Assembly: GCF_015687175.1 (NCBI RefSeq)
Contig: NZ_JADPQG010000011.1
Location: 1-64,000 of the forward strand
Reading direction: 5' to 3'
Source of the DNA: Reinekea sp. G2M2-21
Lineage (GTDB): Bacteria > Pseudomonadota > Gammaproteobacteria > Pseudomonadales > Natronospirillaceae
Length of the DNA: 64,000 bases
Below are positions 52,020 to 61,508 of this stretch, in pieces. Both the position numbers and the translations under genes were made by a program. The number at the start of each line of letters is the position of its first letter. Positions within the stretch are counted from its first letter, which is position 1. The notes below the pieces were generated by a model. That model made no database searches. It saw nothing but the letters and a program-made list of their open reading frames with translations, and had not been told where the DNA came from.

Positions 52020-55000
52020 ATGAACAGCATTATTGAAGCGTTTGCGAAGCATCGAATCGCCCCCAATGCGGTGATGTTTATCGTCATATTTCTCGGGCTG
52101 GTGGCGCTGGATCGCGTAAACACACAGTTTTTGCCTGACTTCAACCTGAACATAGTGCGCGTCAGTACACCGTGGGAAGGTGCCAGTGCTGAAGATGTGC
52201 AGGAAGGTTTGGCGGTACCGGTAGAGCAAGCCATTCTTGGCTTGACCGATGTCGACCGGGTGACCACAACCAGCATTGAAGGTCGAGCCTCCATGACGGT
52301 GACCTTAAAAGAGTCTGCACCGCCTCTGGATCAGATGATCACTGAAATTGAAAAGGCCATTGCGGTGGTGAATCTGCCAGAAGGCGTGGGTGACACTCTG
52401 GTGGAAGAGTTTGTAATCTTCGACCCTGTCGCTGACGTGTTGATCTACGGTGACTTAACGTTAGACGAATTGCAGGTTATTGCCGATCGGGCGGAAAAAA
52501 GCCTCAAGGGCGCGGGTATTACCAAGGTTGATATCACCGGGTTGCCCACAAAGTCGATCGAGGCGTCAATCGCCGTCGACGACTATCTGAGCCTGGGCTC
52601 AGGGCTTTCGTCAATCGGTCAGCAGATTGCTGGACGTAACATCAACGCGCCTGCAGGCATTACCGGTGAAGATGCGATCTCAGCTCAGTTGCGCATTCGC
52701 AATGAAGCACAGCGCTCGGAAACGCTTGGTCGTCAGCTGATTACAGTAAATGACCAGATCCTGAACTTGAATCAAATCGCTGATGTCGAGTTGGTGCGGG
52801 ATAACAATGAGACCCGTATTTATTACCAGAACTTGCCCGCAGTAAAACTCAGCTTAAGCCGGACATCTGGGGAAGACACTCTGGAACAGGCGGAAATTCT
52901 GGCGCAGTGGCAAACCGATTTTGGCGCTGAGTTACCGCAAGGTGCGGAAGTTAGGGTCTACAACGAAGCTTATGAGTTTGTGCAGTCACGAATCAGCATC
53001 ATTCTGAACAACGGTTTGGGCGGTCTGGTTTTTATCATGATCGTTCTGTTTCTGTTTTTGAATCATCGCCTCGCTTGGTGGGTGGCCGCCGGTGTGCCGG
53101 TGTCGTTTTTTGCGACCATCATGTTTTTGGAACTCACCGGTAACTCGATCAATGTCATCAGTCTGTTGGGTTTTCTCATTGCCCTTGGGGTCATCGTCGA
53201 CGATGCCATCGTGGTGGGTGAGAACGCCTACGCCAATATGGAAAAGGGCGATGATCCGGAAACGGCGGCAATAAAAGCCGCAAAACGGATGCTGCCTGCG
53301 GTTTTGGCAAGTTCCGTGACGACGGTCGCTGCTTTCCTGCCCCTATTGTTGGTCGGAGGCCCCTCCGGTGCTTTTACCAAGGGCGTTCCCATTGTTGTGA
53401 TTATGGCTATTCTGGCTTCGTTGATTGAATGTTTTATTATTTTACCCGGTCACTTGGCGCACAGTTTTAAAAAAGGTCAGGTCCAACAACCAAGCAAGTT
53501 CCGGGTGAAATTTGAACGCGGATTTGAGTTTATCCGCCAGCGAATCGTGCGGGTATTGGTCACAAAGGCCGTGAACTACCGCGCGACAACCTTTGCCTTT
53601 GTGGTGGTGGCCTTGGTGCTGTCTTTCATGCTGGTGGGTTCAGGCCGTGTGAAGTTTGTCTTTTTCCCGGCCATCCAAGCCCCGGAAATACAGCTGCAAG
53701 CTGAATTCTCGGAAGGCACCGACCCTGCCGTGGTGACCGATTTTCTGGTAAACATGGAAACAGCCCTGGCAACGGTTGAACGCAACAGCGGCGAAGCCTT
53801 TATCGATACCATTGTGCGCGAAACCAATACCGGGTCTCCTGAGCGGGGTGGTTTGTACGTGCAGTTGGACGCCTCCACCGAGCGAGCGTTGACCAATGCG
53901 GACATTATTAAACAATGGCGAGCGGAAGTTGCGGCACCGGCTGGGTTGAAGAAACTGAATTTTGTGGAAGGGCAGCAGGGCCCATCGTCCAATGGTGTCA
54001 GTATTCGCCTGATCAACGAAGATCTTGGCCAGCTGAAGCGTGCAACAGACTTTGTGAAAGAAGAACTGGCCGCGCTGACCGGTCTTATCGAAATTGAAGA
54101 CGACATCCCTCTGGGCAGTGAGCAACTTGACCTGACATTAACCGCCGATGCTGTCGCACTGGGTGTGACCCCGGCTTACCTGGCGCGTTCACTACGGGAA
54201 TACGTGGATGGGTTCGCGGTTCAGAGTTTACAGGTGGATGGCGAAGAGCTGGATGTAGTATTGCGAATTAACGAAGCACAAACCAACAGCTGGTTCGCAC
54301 TGTCGCAATTTCCGGTTCGCTTAGCCAACGGCGACTCCCGCCCACTGGCGGCCCTAGCACAACCGAGTTCCGAACGCGCGATTCAACAGCTGAGCCGTGT
54401 GGACGGTGAACTGTCTTCCGTCATTACGGCCAAGCTCGCGGATCGCTCACTGAACCTCACTGAAATCAATCAGACCATTGATACCAATGTCCGTGCCCAA
54501 TTGCGTGACCGCTTCCCGAATGTTCGCCTAGATGTGGAAGGGGACCAGGCTTCTCAGGCAGAGTTTTTTGCCGACGTGAAGATTGGTGGCATGCTGGGGT
54601 TGTTGTTGATGTTTATTGCACTGGCCTGGGTGTTCGAAAGCTGGACCTGGCCCATTGCTGTCATGAGTGCGATACCGTTTGCGCTAACCGGTGCCATCGT
54701 CGGCCACTGGGTGCTTGGATTAGAACTCAGCGTCTTGAGTATTTACGGTTTGTTTGGCTTGTCCGGGATTATTGTAAACGACTCGATCGTCCTGGTGAGT
54801 TTTTATCGGGAGCTGCGCAAGCAAGGTATGGATATTAAAGATGCCGTGGTGGAAGCCAGTGTACAACGCTTCCGTGCAGTTCTGCTGACCACGCTGACCA
54901 CTGTGGGTGGCTTAATGCCGTTGCTGTTTGAACCGTCGTTTGACGCACAGTTCCTGATCCCGCTTGCGGCAGGTATCGCCTTCGGACTCATTTACGGCAT

Positions 55001-55094
55001 TGTGCTGATTATGTGTTTCGTCCCAGCGATGCTGGTCAGTATTGAAAACTTGGGTTCTCGCTTTACGCGTAAACCGCAGGTTGCCGTCGCCTGA
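52020..55094 (+). CDS. RND-family efflux pump, inner-membrane subunit
   Basis: 1024 aa with twelve membrane segments and two large periplasmic loops. Proton-relay acidic pair in TM4 (GVIVDDAIVVGENAYANMEKG) and conserved FLPLLLVGGPSGAF. Second-half motifs GLSGIIVNDSIVLVSFYRELRKQG and TTVGGLMPLLFEPS. Proton-driven export of drugs, lipids or metabolites; substrate unknown. The sequence is of the generic HAE/MMPL-like class, not obviously AcrB or CzcA. Ends at a strong terminator. Confidence 0.92.
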   Translation: MNSIIEAFAKHRIAPNAVMFIVIFLGLVALDRVNTQFLPDFNLNIVRVSTPWEGASAEDVQEGLAVPVEQAILGLTDVDRVTTTSIEGRASMTVTLKESAPPLDQMITEIEKAIAVVNLPEGVGDTLVEEFVIFDPVADVLIYGDLTLDELQVIADRAEKSLKGAGITKVDITGLPTKSIEASIAVDDYLSLGSGLSSIGQQIAGRNINAPAGITGEDAISAQLRIRNEAQRSETLGRQLITVNDQILNLNQIADVELVRDNNETRIYYQNLPAVKLSLSRTSGEDTLEQAEILAQWQTDFGAELPQGAEVRVYNEAYEFVQSRISIILNNGLGGLVFIMIVLFLFLNHRLAWWVAAGVPVSFFATIMFLELTGNSINVISLLGFLIALGVIVDDAIVVGENAYANMEKGDDPETAAIKAAKRMLPAVLASSVTTVAAFLPLLLVGGPSGAFTKGVPIVVIMAILASLIECFIILPGHLAHSFKKGQVQQPSKFRVKFERGFEFIRQRIVRVLVTKAVNYRATTFAFVVVALVLSFMLVGSGRVKFVFFPAIQAPEIQLQAEFSEGTDPAVVTDFLVNMETALATVERNSGEAFIDTIVRETNTGSPERGGLYVQLDASTERALTNADIIKQWRAEVAAPAGLKKLNFVEGQQGPSSNGVSIRLINEDLGQLKRATDFVKEELAALTGLIEIEDDIPLGSEQLDLTLTADAVALGVTPAYLARSLREYVDGFAVQSLQVDGEELDVVLRINEAQTNSWFALSQFPVRLANGDSRPLAALAQPSSERAIQQLSRVDGELSSVITAKLADRSLNLTEINQTIDTNVRAQLRDRFPNVRLDVEGDQASQAEFFADVKIGGMLGLLLMFIALAWVFESWTWPIAVMSAIPFALTGAIVGHWVLGLELSVLSIYGLFGLSGIIVNDSIVLVSFYRELRKQGMDIKDAVVEASVQRFRAVLLTTLTTVGGLMPLLFEPSFDAQFLIPLAAGIAFGLIYGIVLIMCFVPAMLVSIENLGSRFTRKPQVAVA

Positions 55095-55118
55095 AAAACA
55101 TAGAGGCGGGAGTGCTCA

Positions 55119-55154
55119 AGGCTCAGTGTGTTAAACTGAGCCTTTCTTTTTTTT
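55119..55154 (+). terminator. Rho-independent terminator of the RND operon
   Basis: Stem AGGCTCAGT / ACTGAGCCT, 7-base loop, then a pyrimidine run with eight consecutive Ts. It overlaps the promoter side of the next gene. Confidence 0.9.
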
Positions 55155-55166
55155 GAACCTATCGAC

Positions 55167-55967
55167 ATGAGTAAATTGATCGACGACAAACGCTTTTATC
55201 GAACCGGACGCGACCATCGTGGGGGCTGGCTGGTGTCGTTTGCAGATGTTCATCAGCGCTTCGAATTCAAATCTATGCGTGTCGGTAAATGGGTCACCAA
55301 AAAGGAACGTGAACATACCGCCCCCCTGTTTTATGACGCCCTTTGCGACTTGCTGGACATTCTTCAGGCCCCCTCGTCGCTAATCTCCTTGCGACAGACC
55401 TTATCGCTGGATTACGGCACGGGCGGCAGTTACGGCGTGATGGCGCATTATGCCCCGGCTACCCGAACGTTTGCGCTGGCAAAAAACGCCGGTCCCGGTG
55501 CCATTGCGCACGAATGGTTTCATGCTTTTGACCATTACATCGCCGATAAATTTCTACAGGATGGCTTTAAAGAAGACTTCGCCTCACACGCTTATTGGGA
55601 AGGCGCTCAGATTAACACACACCCGCTCAATGCGATGCTCGCCACTTGTTACGACACAATCTTTTATTGTGATGAAAACGCCAACCCAACCGACTATGTA
55701 CTGACTAGCCAGAAAGTAGACGAGGAAAATGGGCAGACCTATTACAGCTTGCCGTTTGAACTGTGCGCCCGGGCCTTCGAAGCTTTCGTTCAGGATGCGC
55801 CTGTTAAAAATAACTTCCTGGCGAAAGGAACCAAGAAATCGGCTGAGGCTGAACGAGGGTTGTACCCCCAGGGGGAGCATCGGCAAAAGATCAACGCGGC
55901 GTACAGAGCGTACTTCCAAACACTTGGCTATCGGTTGCAACAGCAAGATATAAAAGCAGGCCAGTAA
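55167..55967 (+). CDS. CLCA_X-family putative zinc metallopeptidase
   Basis: 266 aa, soluble. HEWFHAFDHYIADK (HExxH-like, with a third ligand probably in the FAS/EGA region) sits around residue 110, preceded by GPGAIAHEW. This matches the family annotated CLCA_X or large polyvalent-protein-associated peptidase. Substrate unknown. The start follows the terminator by 12 bp, so the gene must have a promoter overlapping it or depend on readthrough. Confidence 0.7.
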   Translation: MSKLIDDKRFYRTGRDHRGGWLVSFADVHQRFEFKSMRVGKWVTKKEREHTAPLFYDALCDLLDILQAPSSLISLRQTLSLDYGTGGSYGVMAHYAPATRTFALAKNAGPGAIAHEWFHAFDHYIADKFLQDGFKEDFASHAYWEGAQINTHPLNAMLATCYDTIFYCDENANPTDYVLTSQKVDEENGQTYYSLPFELCARAFEAFVQDAPVKNNFLAKGTKKSAEAERGLYPQGEHRQKINAAYRAYFQTLGYRLQQQDIKAGQ

Positions 55968-56029
55968 ATTTAGATTTTGAGAGTTTCCCAAACTCGGTTA
56001 AGTAGCATGTCTCTTTCCGTGAAGAACTA

Positions 56030-56400
56030 ATCAGATCTGACGGTTCGTTTATAGGTCTTAACGAAAGAGTCTGCCGGAAGTTTTTTCTTTCCAAGGGGGG
56101 ATCCCCTTGCACCCCCCCCCTTTTGTCGCCCGCTTTGGTATTCTGCCTTAACTGCCACATTCTTCGAACGGTCGCTTGAGCGAGCATCCCTGCACGCGCG
56201 ACGCTTGCAAGGGCATCCATGCCCTTGAATCCATTGCGATGTGGCAATGAAGTCAGCCAAAGCAGATACGACGAAACGGTTATTTACGCCAGTCCTTGGT
56301 ACATAGAGTTTTCAGGTTGGTTTTTTCTATCGAGAAAGTAACTCATGCCACGGTTTTCGCACCTTTCAAACGACCACAAGAAGTAATGCACGTCTCATTG
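56030..56400 (-). repeat. Dispersed intergenic repeat, copy R4 (inverted)
   Basis: Complement of the R3 order: GTGGTCGTTTGAAAGG, GGCGTAAATAACCGT, GGGCATGGATGCCC, CTCAAGCGACCGTTCGAAGA, AAAGCGGGCGACA and CCTTGGAAAGAAAAAAC. Most complete copy with R3. Confidence 0.8.
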
Positions 56401-56589
56401 TATGGTCAAGCATGGATGCTTGACTAAGTGAGCTGGAAATGACGGTCCGACGTTTCTGTGGCCGTCACGAACGACCTATCGAAGACGAAATTGAAGATAG
56501 TGAGTGGACGTTTTTGGCGGCGGCTGGGGTTGTTAAGGGACAAGCCCGAATCGATGGGCTGGTTTAGTCATTGACGGCGATAACCGCCT

Positions 56590-56660
56590 AATGAAACCAA
56601 TGTCGTTGGAAGATGCAAATTCTGAAGATTTAAAGCACTAAGTAAGTGCCATTCGGGTAA
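56590..56660 (+). repeat. Dispersed repeat tail fragment
   Basis: ATGAAACCAATGTC near its start and TAAGTAAGTGCCATTCGGG at its end are the 3' blocks of copy R1, isolated and in the opposite orientation to R4 next door. Confidence 0.6.
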
Positions 56661-57499
56661 AAGAGTACCTCCATTTGAAAAACTCATGAAAACCAAAACC
56701 ATTAGGCGACAGCCATACTGATAACGTTTGGATTAACGTCCTAAAAAATCAACTTCATAGTTCTAATGAAAATTATAATAAGAAAGGTTGGATGGATAAT
56801 TTTGTATTTTCTTCTGATCAAGTCTCACGCATTTCATCTATTTGTACGAATTTATTTTCTATCGAATATTCGTCTTGTTTTAAGCAAAGCCCACTCTGAT
56901 GGTGTTCTATTTTTTTTAATCCAATTCAGAAAAAATCTGCTCAGCGATCTTTTCATGTAAATGGCGGAAACCGACAACGTTTTGGCGTAATTGGATAAGT
57001 GTCGATCATATCGTATTCAGGTTTTTTAATGTAAAGAGTTCAAAGACAAGTATTTGTCGCCATTGGATAAGTAAAGTTGCTTGATTGTTTATGAGAAAAG
57101 TATCTCTGTTTTTATTTTTGAATTGAAAGGACAAAAATATTTTTTTCAAGTCCTATCAAAAAGATGAATCTTTACAATTGTATCAATTTGAATAACAGGA
57201 CATTTGTATTGAAAAAAATTTAACCAAGCCAAAAGTCACTTTTACAATGTTTCCGGAAAAAACTTTTTTATTTCACGATAAATAGACTCGATTTATTTGT
57301 CGGGTTGTGAGCGGCGGTCGACTTTGTAACAAAGTATATCGAGTTCGTTTACATGAAATTTATAAAGTGAATTGCGCTGTGACTTTCGACCAATTGAGCG
57401 CCATAAATCTCAGTGATACCGTTGCGCTGCGTTTCGGGAGGGAGCCTTTCTCACCGGATCTCAATCCATTTTTTAGTTTACTTATATGGTGAAAATTCA

Positions 57500-58393
57500 A
57501 TGAAGAAATTAGCAATTGCAATTACCTCTATCAGCGCATTGATGGCGACTGGTGTATACGCCGATGACGCAAATGTATCGGGTGATGTAAAAGTTTCCTA
57601 TGGTAAAGCCGCTGTTGAAGATACAGACGCATCTTTCAATGTAGAGAGCGTGACTGTTGGTGTTAACCCGAGCTACGAAACAGAATCTGGCATTACTGCA
57701 TTCGGATCCGCTGAACTGGGTTTCGAACAGGCTGCTGAATCTGCTCTGGCACCTTTGAACCTGAAGTCTGCCTTTGTTGGCTTGGGTTATATGGGTACTG
57801 AGCTGACTGTTGGTAAGCAAAGCTACGCAAGCGATGAGTTTGGCATCGGCAAAGACAAAGCTTTTGGTGCAGGCAATCAACTGGCGTCAACCAGTGGCGA
57901 TGAAGTCGTCAAAGTGGCTTACTCCATCGAAGATTCCGTCAAAGTAGTCGCTTCTGTTGATTTGTCTGAAAGCGAAGATGAGTCTGCGATTGATGTGTAT
58001 GGCGAATACACGGTAATGGATAACATCACAGTTGCCGGTACTGTGCAGTCGCACAAAGCTAACGCTGATGCTGACGCGTTAATGAATGTGGGTGTCAGCG
58101 GCCAGTATAAAACCGATGCATACGCAGCCGGTGCTGAGTTCACTTATAACCTGGACTCTGAAGATATGGCTTATGAAGTTGCTGCGAGTTACAACGTGTT
58201 AGACAACGTCACGGTTGCAGCGGGTTTAGGTCAAACTATTTATAAGGCCGAAGGCATGGATACACTGACTGCGTACTACGCGAATGCCGAGTACAAAGTT
58301 CACGAAAACGCCAGTGCTTACGCAGAAGTTGGCAGCACGTCTGCAGACAATGCAGAGCTGGGTTACACCGTCGGTATGAAAGTTAGTTTTTAA
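57500..58393 (+). CDS. Outer-membrane porin-like beta-barrel protein
   Basis: 297 aa from ATG 57500. Signal peptide MKKLAIAITSISALMATGVYA, then repeated amphipathic strands ending in aromatic or polar girdles (VESVTVGVNPSY, VKVAYSIEDSVKVVASVDLSE). C-terminal residue is Phe (GMKVSF), the outer-membrane assembly signal. Acidic overall, as in marine porins. Family is close to gram-negative general porins but short (usual 330-380 aa). Preceded by an 800-bp AT-rich leader; terminator directly after. Confidence 0.82.
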   Translation: MKKLAIAITSISALMATGVYADDANVSGDVKVSYGKAAVEDTDASFNVESVTVGVNPSYETESGITAFGSAELGFEQAAESALAPLNLKSAFVGLGYMGTELTVGKQSYASDEFGIGKDKAFGAGNQLASTSGDEVVKVAYSIEDSVKVVASVDLSESEDESAIDVYGEYTVMDNITVAGTVQSHKANADADALMNVGVSGQYKTDAYAAGAEFTYNLDSEDMAYEVAASYNVLDNVTVAAGLGQTIYKAEGMDTLTAYYANAEYKVHENASAYAEVGSTSADNAELGYTVGMKVSF

Positions 58394-58402
58394 GGTAGTA
58401 AG

Positions 58403-58428
58403 GGCGCTCGAATGAGCGCCTGTTTTTT
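58403..58428 (+). terminator. Rho-independent terminator of the porin gene
   Basis: Stem GGCGCTC / GAGCGCC with a GAAT loop and a T run, 10 bp after the stop. Confidence 0.9.
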
Positions 58429-58680
58429 CCAGATTCTATTGGGGTAGAGCGAACTGTTTCTGCGCCAACCTAAATTCGACAGCATTATGGTGATGTTGTT
58501 GAATGTCGGTTTCTGTTTTTGTCAACAGAAGTAGTATGACATTAATCAGATGCCGGCCGTCGTTCCAGTGGCATATGGAATGACATAAGAAGATTATCTT
58601 CTTAGATTCCCAAATCCTTTAGCGGCACCAAACGTTACATTAAATTACGCCACAGATTTATTTGTGATGGCCGCTCTTTT

Positions 58681-59094
58681 TCAGTCGAGTTGACGAAACC
58701 CTTCATAGACGTTTTTGAAATGTCCTCGATGCTTTTCTTTGAAATTGTCGAGATGCCAATCGTCTTCGGACAATAGACACTCATGCTCGGGTCGGATTAC
58801 ATAAGCGTACGCTTCTACGATCCTTTGATCGTCAATCACCACGTGCACCGGAGTACGTTGATACAATTCTCCCTCGAAAAGATCCAGACGGGTCATCGCA
58901 TCTCGGTGGACATTCGAATACATTCTCCCTTCCACAAGAAAGCCCGCTCTTGGTGCAATGGCTGGAAACACTCGCTGATCGACGCGCTTGCGGATATGGT
59001 CATGGAGAACGCCAGTGACAGATGCGAAACGGTCGCCCGCGACCTGATCCATAATGACATGGTCCATCAATGTGCCATAGGTGAATAGAAACAT
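58681..59094 (-). CDS. Gamma-glutamylcyclotransferase-like (AIG2-type) protein
   Basis: 137 aa. The N-terminal FLFTYGTLMDHVIMDQVAGD holds the conserved YGTLM substrate pocket; the catalytic Glu of the family is in FEGELYQRTPVHV (residue ~75). Acts on gamma-glutamyl amines or peptides and releases 5-oxoproline in characterised members. Three-bp gap after the MazG-like gene, so co-transcribed. Confidence 0.8.
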   Translation of the reverse strand: MFLFTYGTLMDHVIMDQVAGDRFASVTGVLHDHIRKRVDQRVFPAIAPRAGFLVEGRMYSNVHRDAMTRLDLFEGELYQRTPVHVVIDDQRIVEAYAYVIRPEHECLLSEDDWHLDNFKEKHRGHFKNVYEGFRQLD

Positions 59095-59097
59095 GAT

Positions 59098-59415
59098 TTA
59101 CTCCCAGGTACGGGTGTGGTTAATGGCTTCTTTTTCCCGGAATGCTGTTTCCAGGTCGATATCGTAGCGGTTAGCAATAGAGCAGAGGAAAATGAAGACA
59201 TCCGCCAATTCACCCGACAGTTGACCGGTCTGCGAGTTAGGGTCCATTTTCAACCCTTGTTGTTTGCGCACTGCTTTAAACAACTCTCCAACTTCCTCTC
59301 CCAGCATTAGGCATTTGTCCAGAACGGTTTGCTCATCGAAACCGCGTTCAGCTTCCAGCTCCGTGACGTATTGTTGAAAGTCAGATAGGGTCGGGCGGGT
59401 TGTTAAGGTGGGCAT
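59098..59415 (-). CDS. MazG-like nucleotide pyrophosphohydrolase
   Basis: 105 aa, single all-alpha MazG domain. Metal-binding EExxE...ExxD pattern: LMLGEEVGELFKAVRKQ and GELADVFIFLCSIANRY. Hydrolyses (d)NTPs to monophosphates; these small versions act in house-cleaning of damaged nucleotides. Between ispA (12 bp upstream) and the cyclotransferase gene, on the same strand. Confidence 0.85.
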   Translation of the reverse strand: MPTLTTRPTLSDFQQYVTELEAERGFDEQTVLDKCLMLGEEVGELFKAVRKQQGLKMDPNSQTGQLSGELADVFIFLCSIANRYDIDLETAFREKEAINHTRTWE

Positions 59416-59427
59416 CGGCTGGTTCCA

Positions 59428-60309
59428 TTAGTGGTTGCGCTGAATAACATAGTCGGCCAGTTGCCACAGCACGGATTCTTCAGTCAGGTTTAGCGATTGC
59501 AACGCCTGAGTCGCCCGTTGATGTTGCTCGTTGGCTTGCTGACGGGCGCCCTCTAGGCCTAACAGACTGACGTAGGTCGATTTTTCCGCGGCGAGATCGC
59601 TGCCTTGTGGTTTTCCCAGTACTTCTGTGCTGGACGTGACATCCAGAATATCGTCGGTAATCTGGAAAGCCAGACCAATAGCGTCACCATAGTCATTCAG
59701 ACCGGTGAAAAGGGCAGCGTCCAAAGTTGCATTACATTGCGCACCTAGCTGCAAAGCGGCTTTGATCAACGCTCCGGTCTTTAGTCGGTGCAGATCGGCG
59801 AGCTGCGTCAGTGTGAGGGTTTGATGCTCGGACTCAAGATCAATCATCTGGCCCGCTACCATACCACTGGCGCCAGCAGCGGAGCTGAGAGCAAGGGTCA
59901 TGGCCCGCGCCTGAGCGTCATTGAGGCCCTGTTCACGGGCAATCAGGTAAAAAGCTTCCGATTGCAGGGCATCCCCGGCGAGAATCGCGGTGGCCTCATT
60001 AAACTGTTTGTGGTTTGTCGGCTTCCCGCGACGTAAGTCGTCGTTGTCCATAGCGGGCAGATCATCATGAATCAAGCTATACACATGGATCATTTCCAGC
60101 GCCTGAGCCGGGACCAGCCATAACGGCGTGTCATTGCCCGCTACCTGTGCTGCTGCTTTGACGAGTGCCGGGCGCAGCCGCTTGCCGCCATCGAGCAGTG
60201 AGTAATGTATAGCATGGCGTAATGTCGCACTGGCCGCCTTGTTAAAGGTTTGCTGAAGGGCGGATTCGAGTTCGGACCGAGTTGTGTTTAAAAAAGAATC
60301 AAGTTTCAT
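59428..60309 (-). CDS. ispA: Farnesyl diphosphate synthase
   Basis: 293 aa polyprenyl synthetase. First Asp-rich motif IHDDLPAMDNDDLRRGKPTNH, second FQITDDILDVTSSTEVLGKPQG. Condenses DMAPP/GPP with IPP to give FPP for quinone and cell-wall lipid synthesis. ATGA overlap with xseB upstream, the classical gene pair. Its usual downstream partner dxs is displaced. Confidence 0.96.
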   Translation of the reverse strand: MKLDSFLNTTRSELESALQQTFNKAASATLRHAIHYSLLDGGKRLRPALVKAAAQVAGNDTPLWLVPAQALEMIHVYSLIHDDLPAMDNDDLRRGKPTNHKQFNEATAILAGDALQSEAFYLIAREQGLNDAQARAMTLALSSAAGASGMVAGQMIDLESEHQTLTLTQLADLHRLKTGALIKAALQLGAQCNATLDAALFTGLNDYGDAIGLAFQITDDILDVTSSTEVLGKPQGSDLAAEKSTYVSLLGLEGARQQANEQHQRATQALQSLNLTEESVLWQLADYVIQRNH

Positions 60310-60545
60310 TCAGTGGCCTGATCAGGCAGGGTTTCCAGGGTAGGCTCCCCGTGTTTATTCAATAAGATCTGCACTTTTTGCTCGGCGGCGGCCAATGATT
60401 CCTGGCATTCCCGAGTCAGCTTAATACCTTGTTCAAAGGCTTTCAGCGCGTCATCGAGGCTTAGTTGCCCGGACTCCAGTTGTTCTACGATGCTTTCCAG
60501 TGCGCTCAGATTTTCTTCAAACGCCGGTGCTTTCTTAGTCGCCAT
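60306..60545 (-). CDS. xseB: Exodeoxyribonuclease VII small subunit
   Basis: 79 aa: FEENLSALESIVEQLESGQLSLDDALKAFEQGIKLTRECQESLAAAEQKVQIL, two helices forming the XseB hairpin. Associates with XseA to degrade single-stranded DNA. Normal length, GAACCAAC ahead of the ATG. First gene of the xseB-ispA-mazG-like operon, divergent from the stator genes. Confidence 0.95.
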   Translation of the reverse strand: MATKKAPAFEENLSALESIVEQLESGQLSLDDALKAFEQGIKLTRECQESLAAAEQKVQILLNKHGEPTLETLPDQATE

Positions 60546-60755
60546 GTTGGTTCCTCAATTAATGCAGACGCAAAGGTAACGATTTGAAAAATTCTGGTCA
60601 ATAAATCCTTTTGCTGGCCGATAGTGGATAAAGAGAACGAGTCTCAGTGCTTGGTCAATTAGTGAGCGGAAGAGTAAAGCCACGTTGTCCTCGACATTTG
60701 CTGCTAGACTCAAACGAAATAGACCAGTGTTAAAACCTGTGAAGTGAGGTCATTT

Positions 60756-61508
60756 GTGGATATTGCTACCCTGGTGGGGATTGCCGGCGCCGTAGGCATG
60801 ATCGTGATGTCGATGCTGTTAGGCGGCAGTCTCGGGATATTTATCAATATTCCATCCGTTTTGATTGTATTTGCCGGCAGTACGTTTGTAGCGTTGTCAA
60901 AATTCACGCTGGAACAGTTTTTGGGCGTTGGCAAGGTCGTTGGCAAAGCCTTTTCGTTCTCTATTGTAAGACCCGAAGACTTGATTTCAGAAATCGTTGA
61001 ATTGGCCGATGGCGCTCGCAAAGGCGGTTTGCTTTCCCTGGAAGGCAAGGAGACCAGCAGTGACTTCTTATCAAAAGGCATCCAGTTGCTAGTGGATGGA
61101 CATGATCCGGATGTGGTGAAATCGCTGCTCAATAAAGACATGAGAATGACCAGCGACCGACATACAGAAGGGTCGGCATTCTTTAGGGCGCTGGCGGATG
61201 TTGCACCGGCGATGGGGATGATTGGTACACTGATTGGATTGGTGGGTATGTTGGCCAATATGGACGACCCGAAAACCATCGGTCCGGCAATGGCTGTTGC
61301 CCTATTGACGACTCTCTATGGATCGTTTTTGGCGACAGTGATTGCGATTCCCATTTCAGACAAGCTGGGCGTTCGTGCCAAGCAAGAAGAAATTATCCAG
61401 AAGATGTGCATAGATGGGCTGCTCGCCATTCAGGCCGGCCAGAACCCGCGCATTATTGAATCCATGTTAAAGAGCTATTTGCCTTCCAATATGCGAGAAG
61501 GTGGCTGA
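60756..61508 (+). CDS. pomA: Flagellar stator protein, MotA/PomA family
   Basis: 250 aa from GTG 60756 (GTGAGG upstream), which gives the family-typical start MDIATLVGIAGAVGMI. Four membrane segments; conserved prolines and glycines of the ion channel in DVAPAMGMIGTLIGLVGMLANM and GPAMAVALLTTLYGSFLATVIAIP, and the cytoplasmic charged loop that contacts FliG. With its MotB-like partner it powers flagellar rotation, probably with sodium ions as in PomA. Xse-isp divergent arrangement is common in marine gammaproteobacteria. Confidence 0.92.
   Translation: MDIATLVGIAGAVGMIVMSMLLGGSLGIFINIPSVLIVFAGSTFVALSKFTLEQFLGVGKVVGKAFSFSIVRPEDLISEIVELADGARKGGLLSLEGKETSSDFLSKGIQLLVDGHDPDVVKSLLNKDMRMTSDRHTEGSAFFRALADVAPAMGMIGTLIGLVGMLANMDDPKTIGPAMAVALLTTLYGSFLATVIAIPISDKLGVRAKQEEIIQKMCIDGLLAIQAGQNPRIIESMLKSYLPSNMREGG

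Larger units (their letters stand above)
55968..57499. other. Long spacer: repeat copy R4 and AT-rich porin leader
   Basis: 55.97-56.66 kb holds an inverted repeat copy and a separate repeat tail. 56.66-57.50 kb is strongly AT-rich with no convincing gene; short frames such as 56766-56960 lack ribosome sites. The porin promoter and a long 5' leader are likely. ATTGGATAAGT occurs twice here (56990 and 57064). Confidence 0.6.

Noticed and set aside
56766-56960. 64-codon hydrophobic frame in the porin leader
   Set aside because: No ribosome site and AT bias alone can give a hydrophobic reading.
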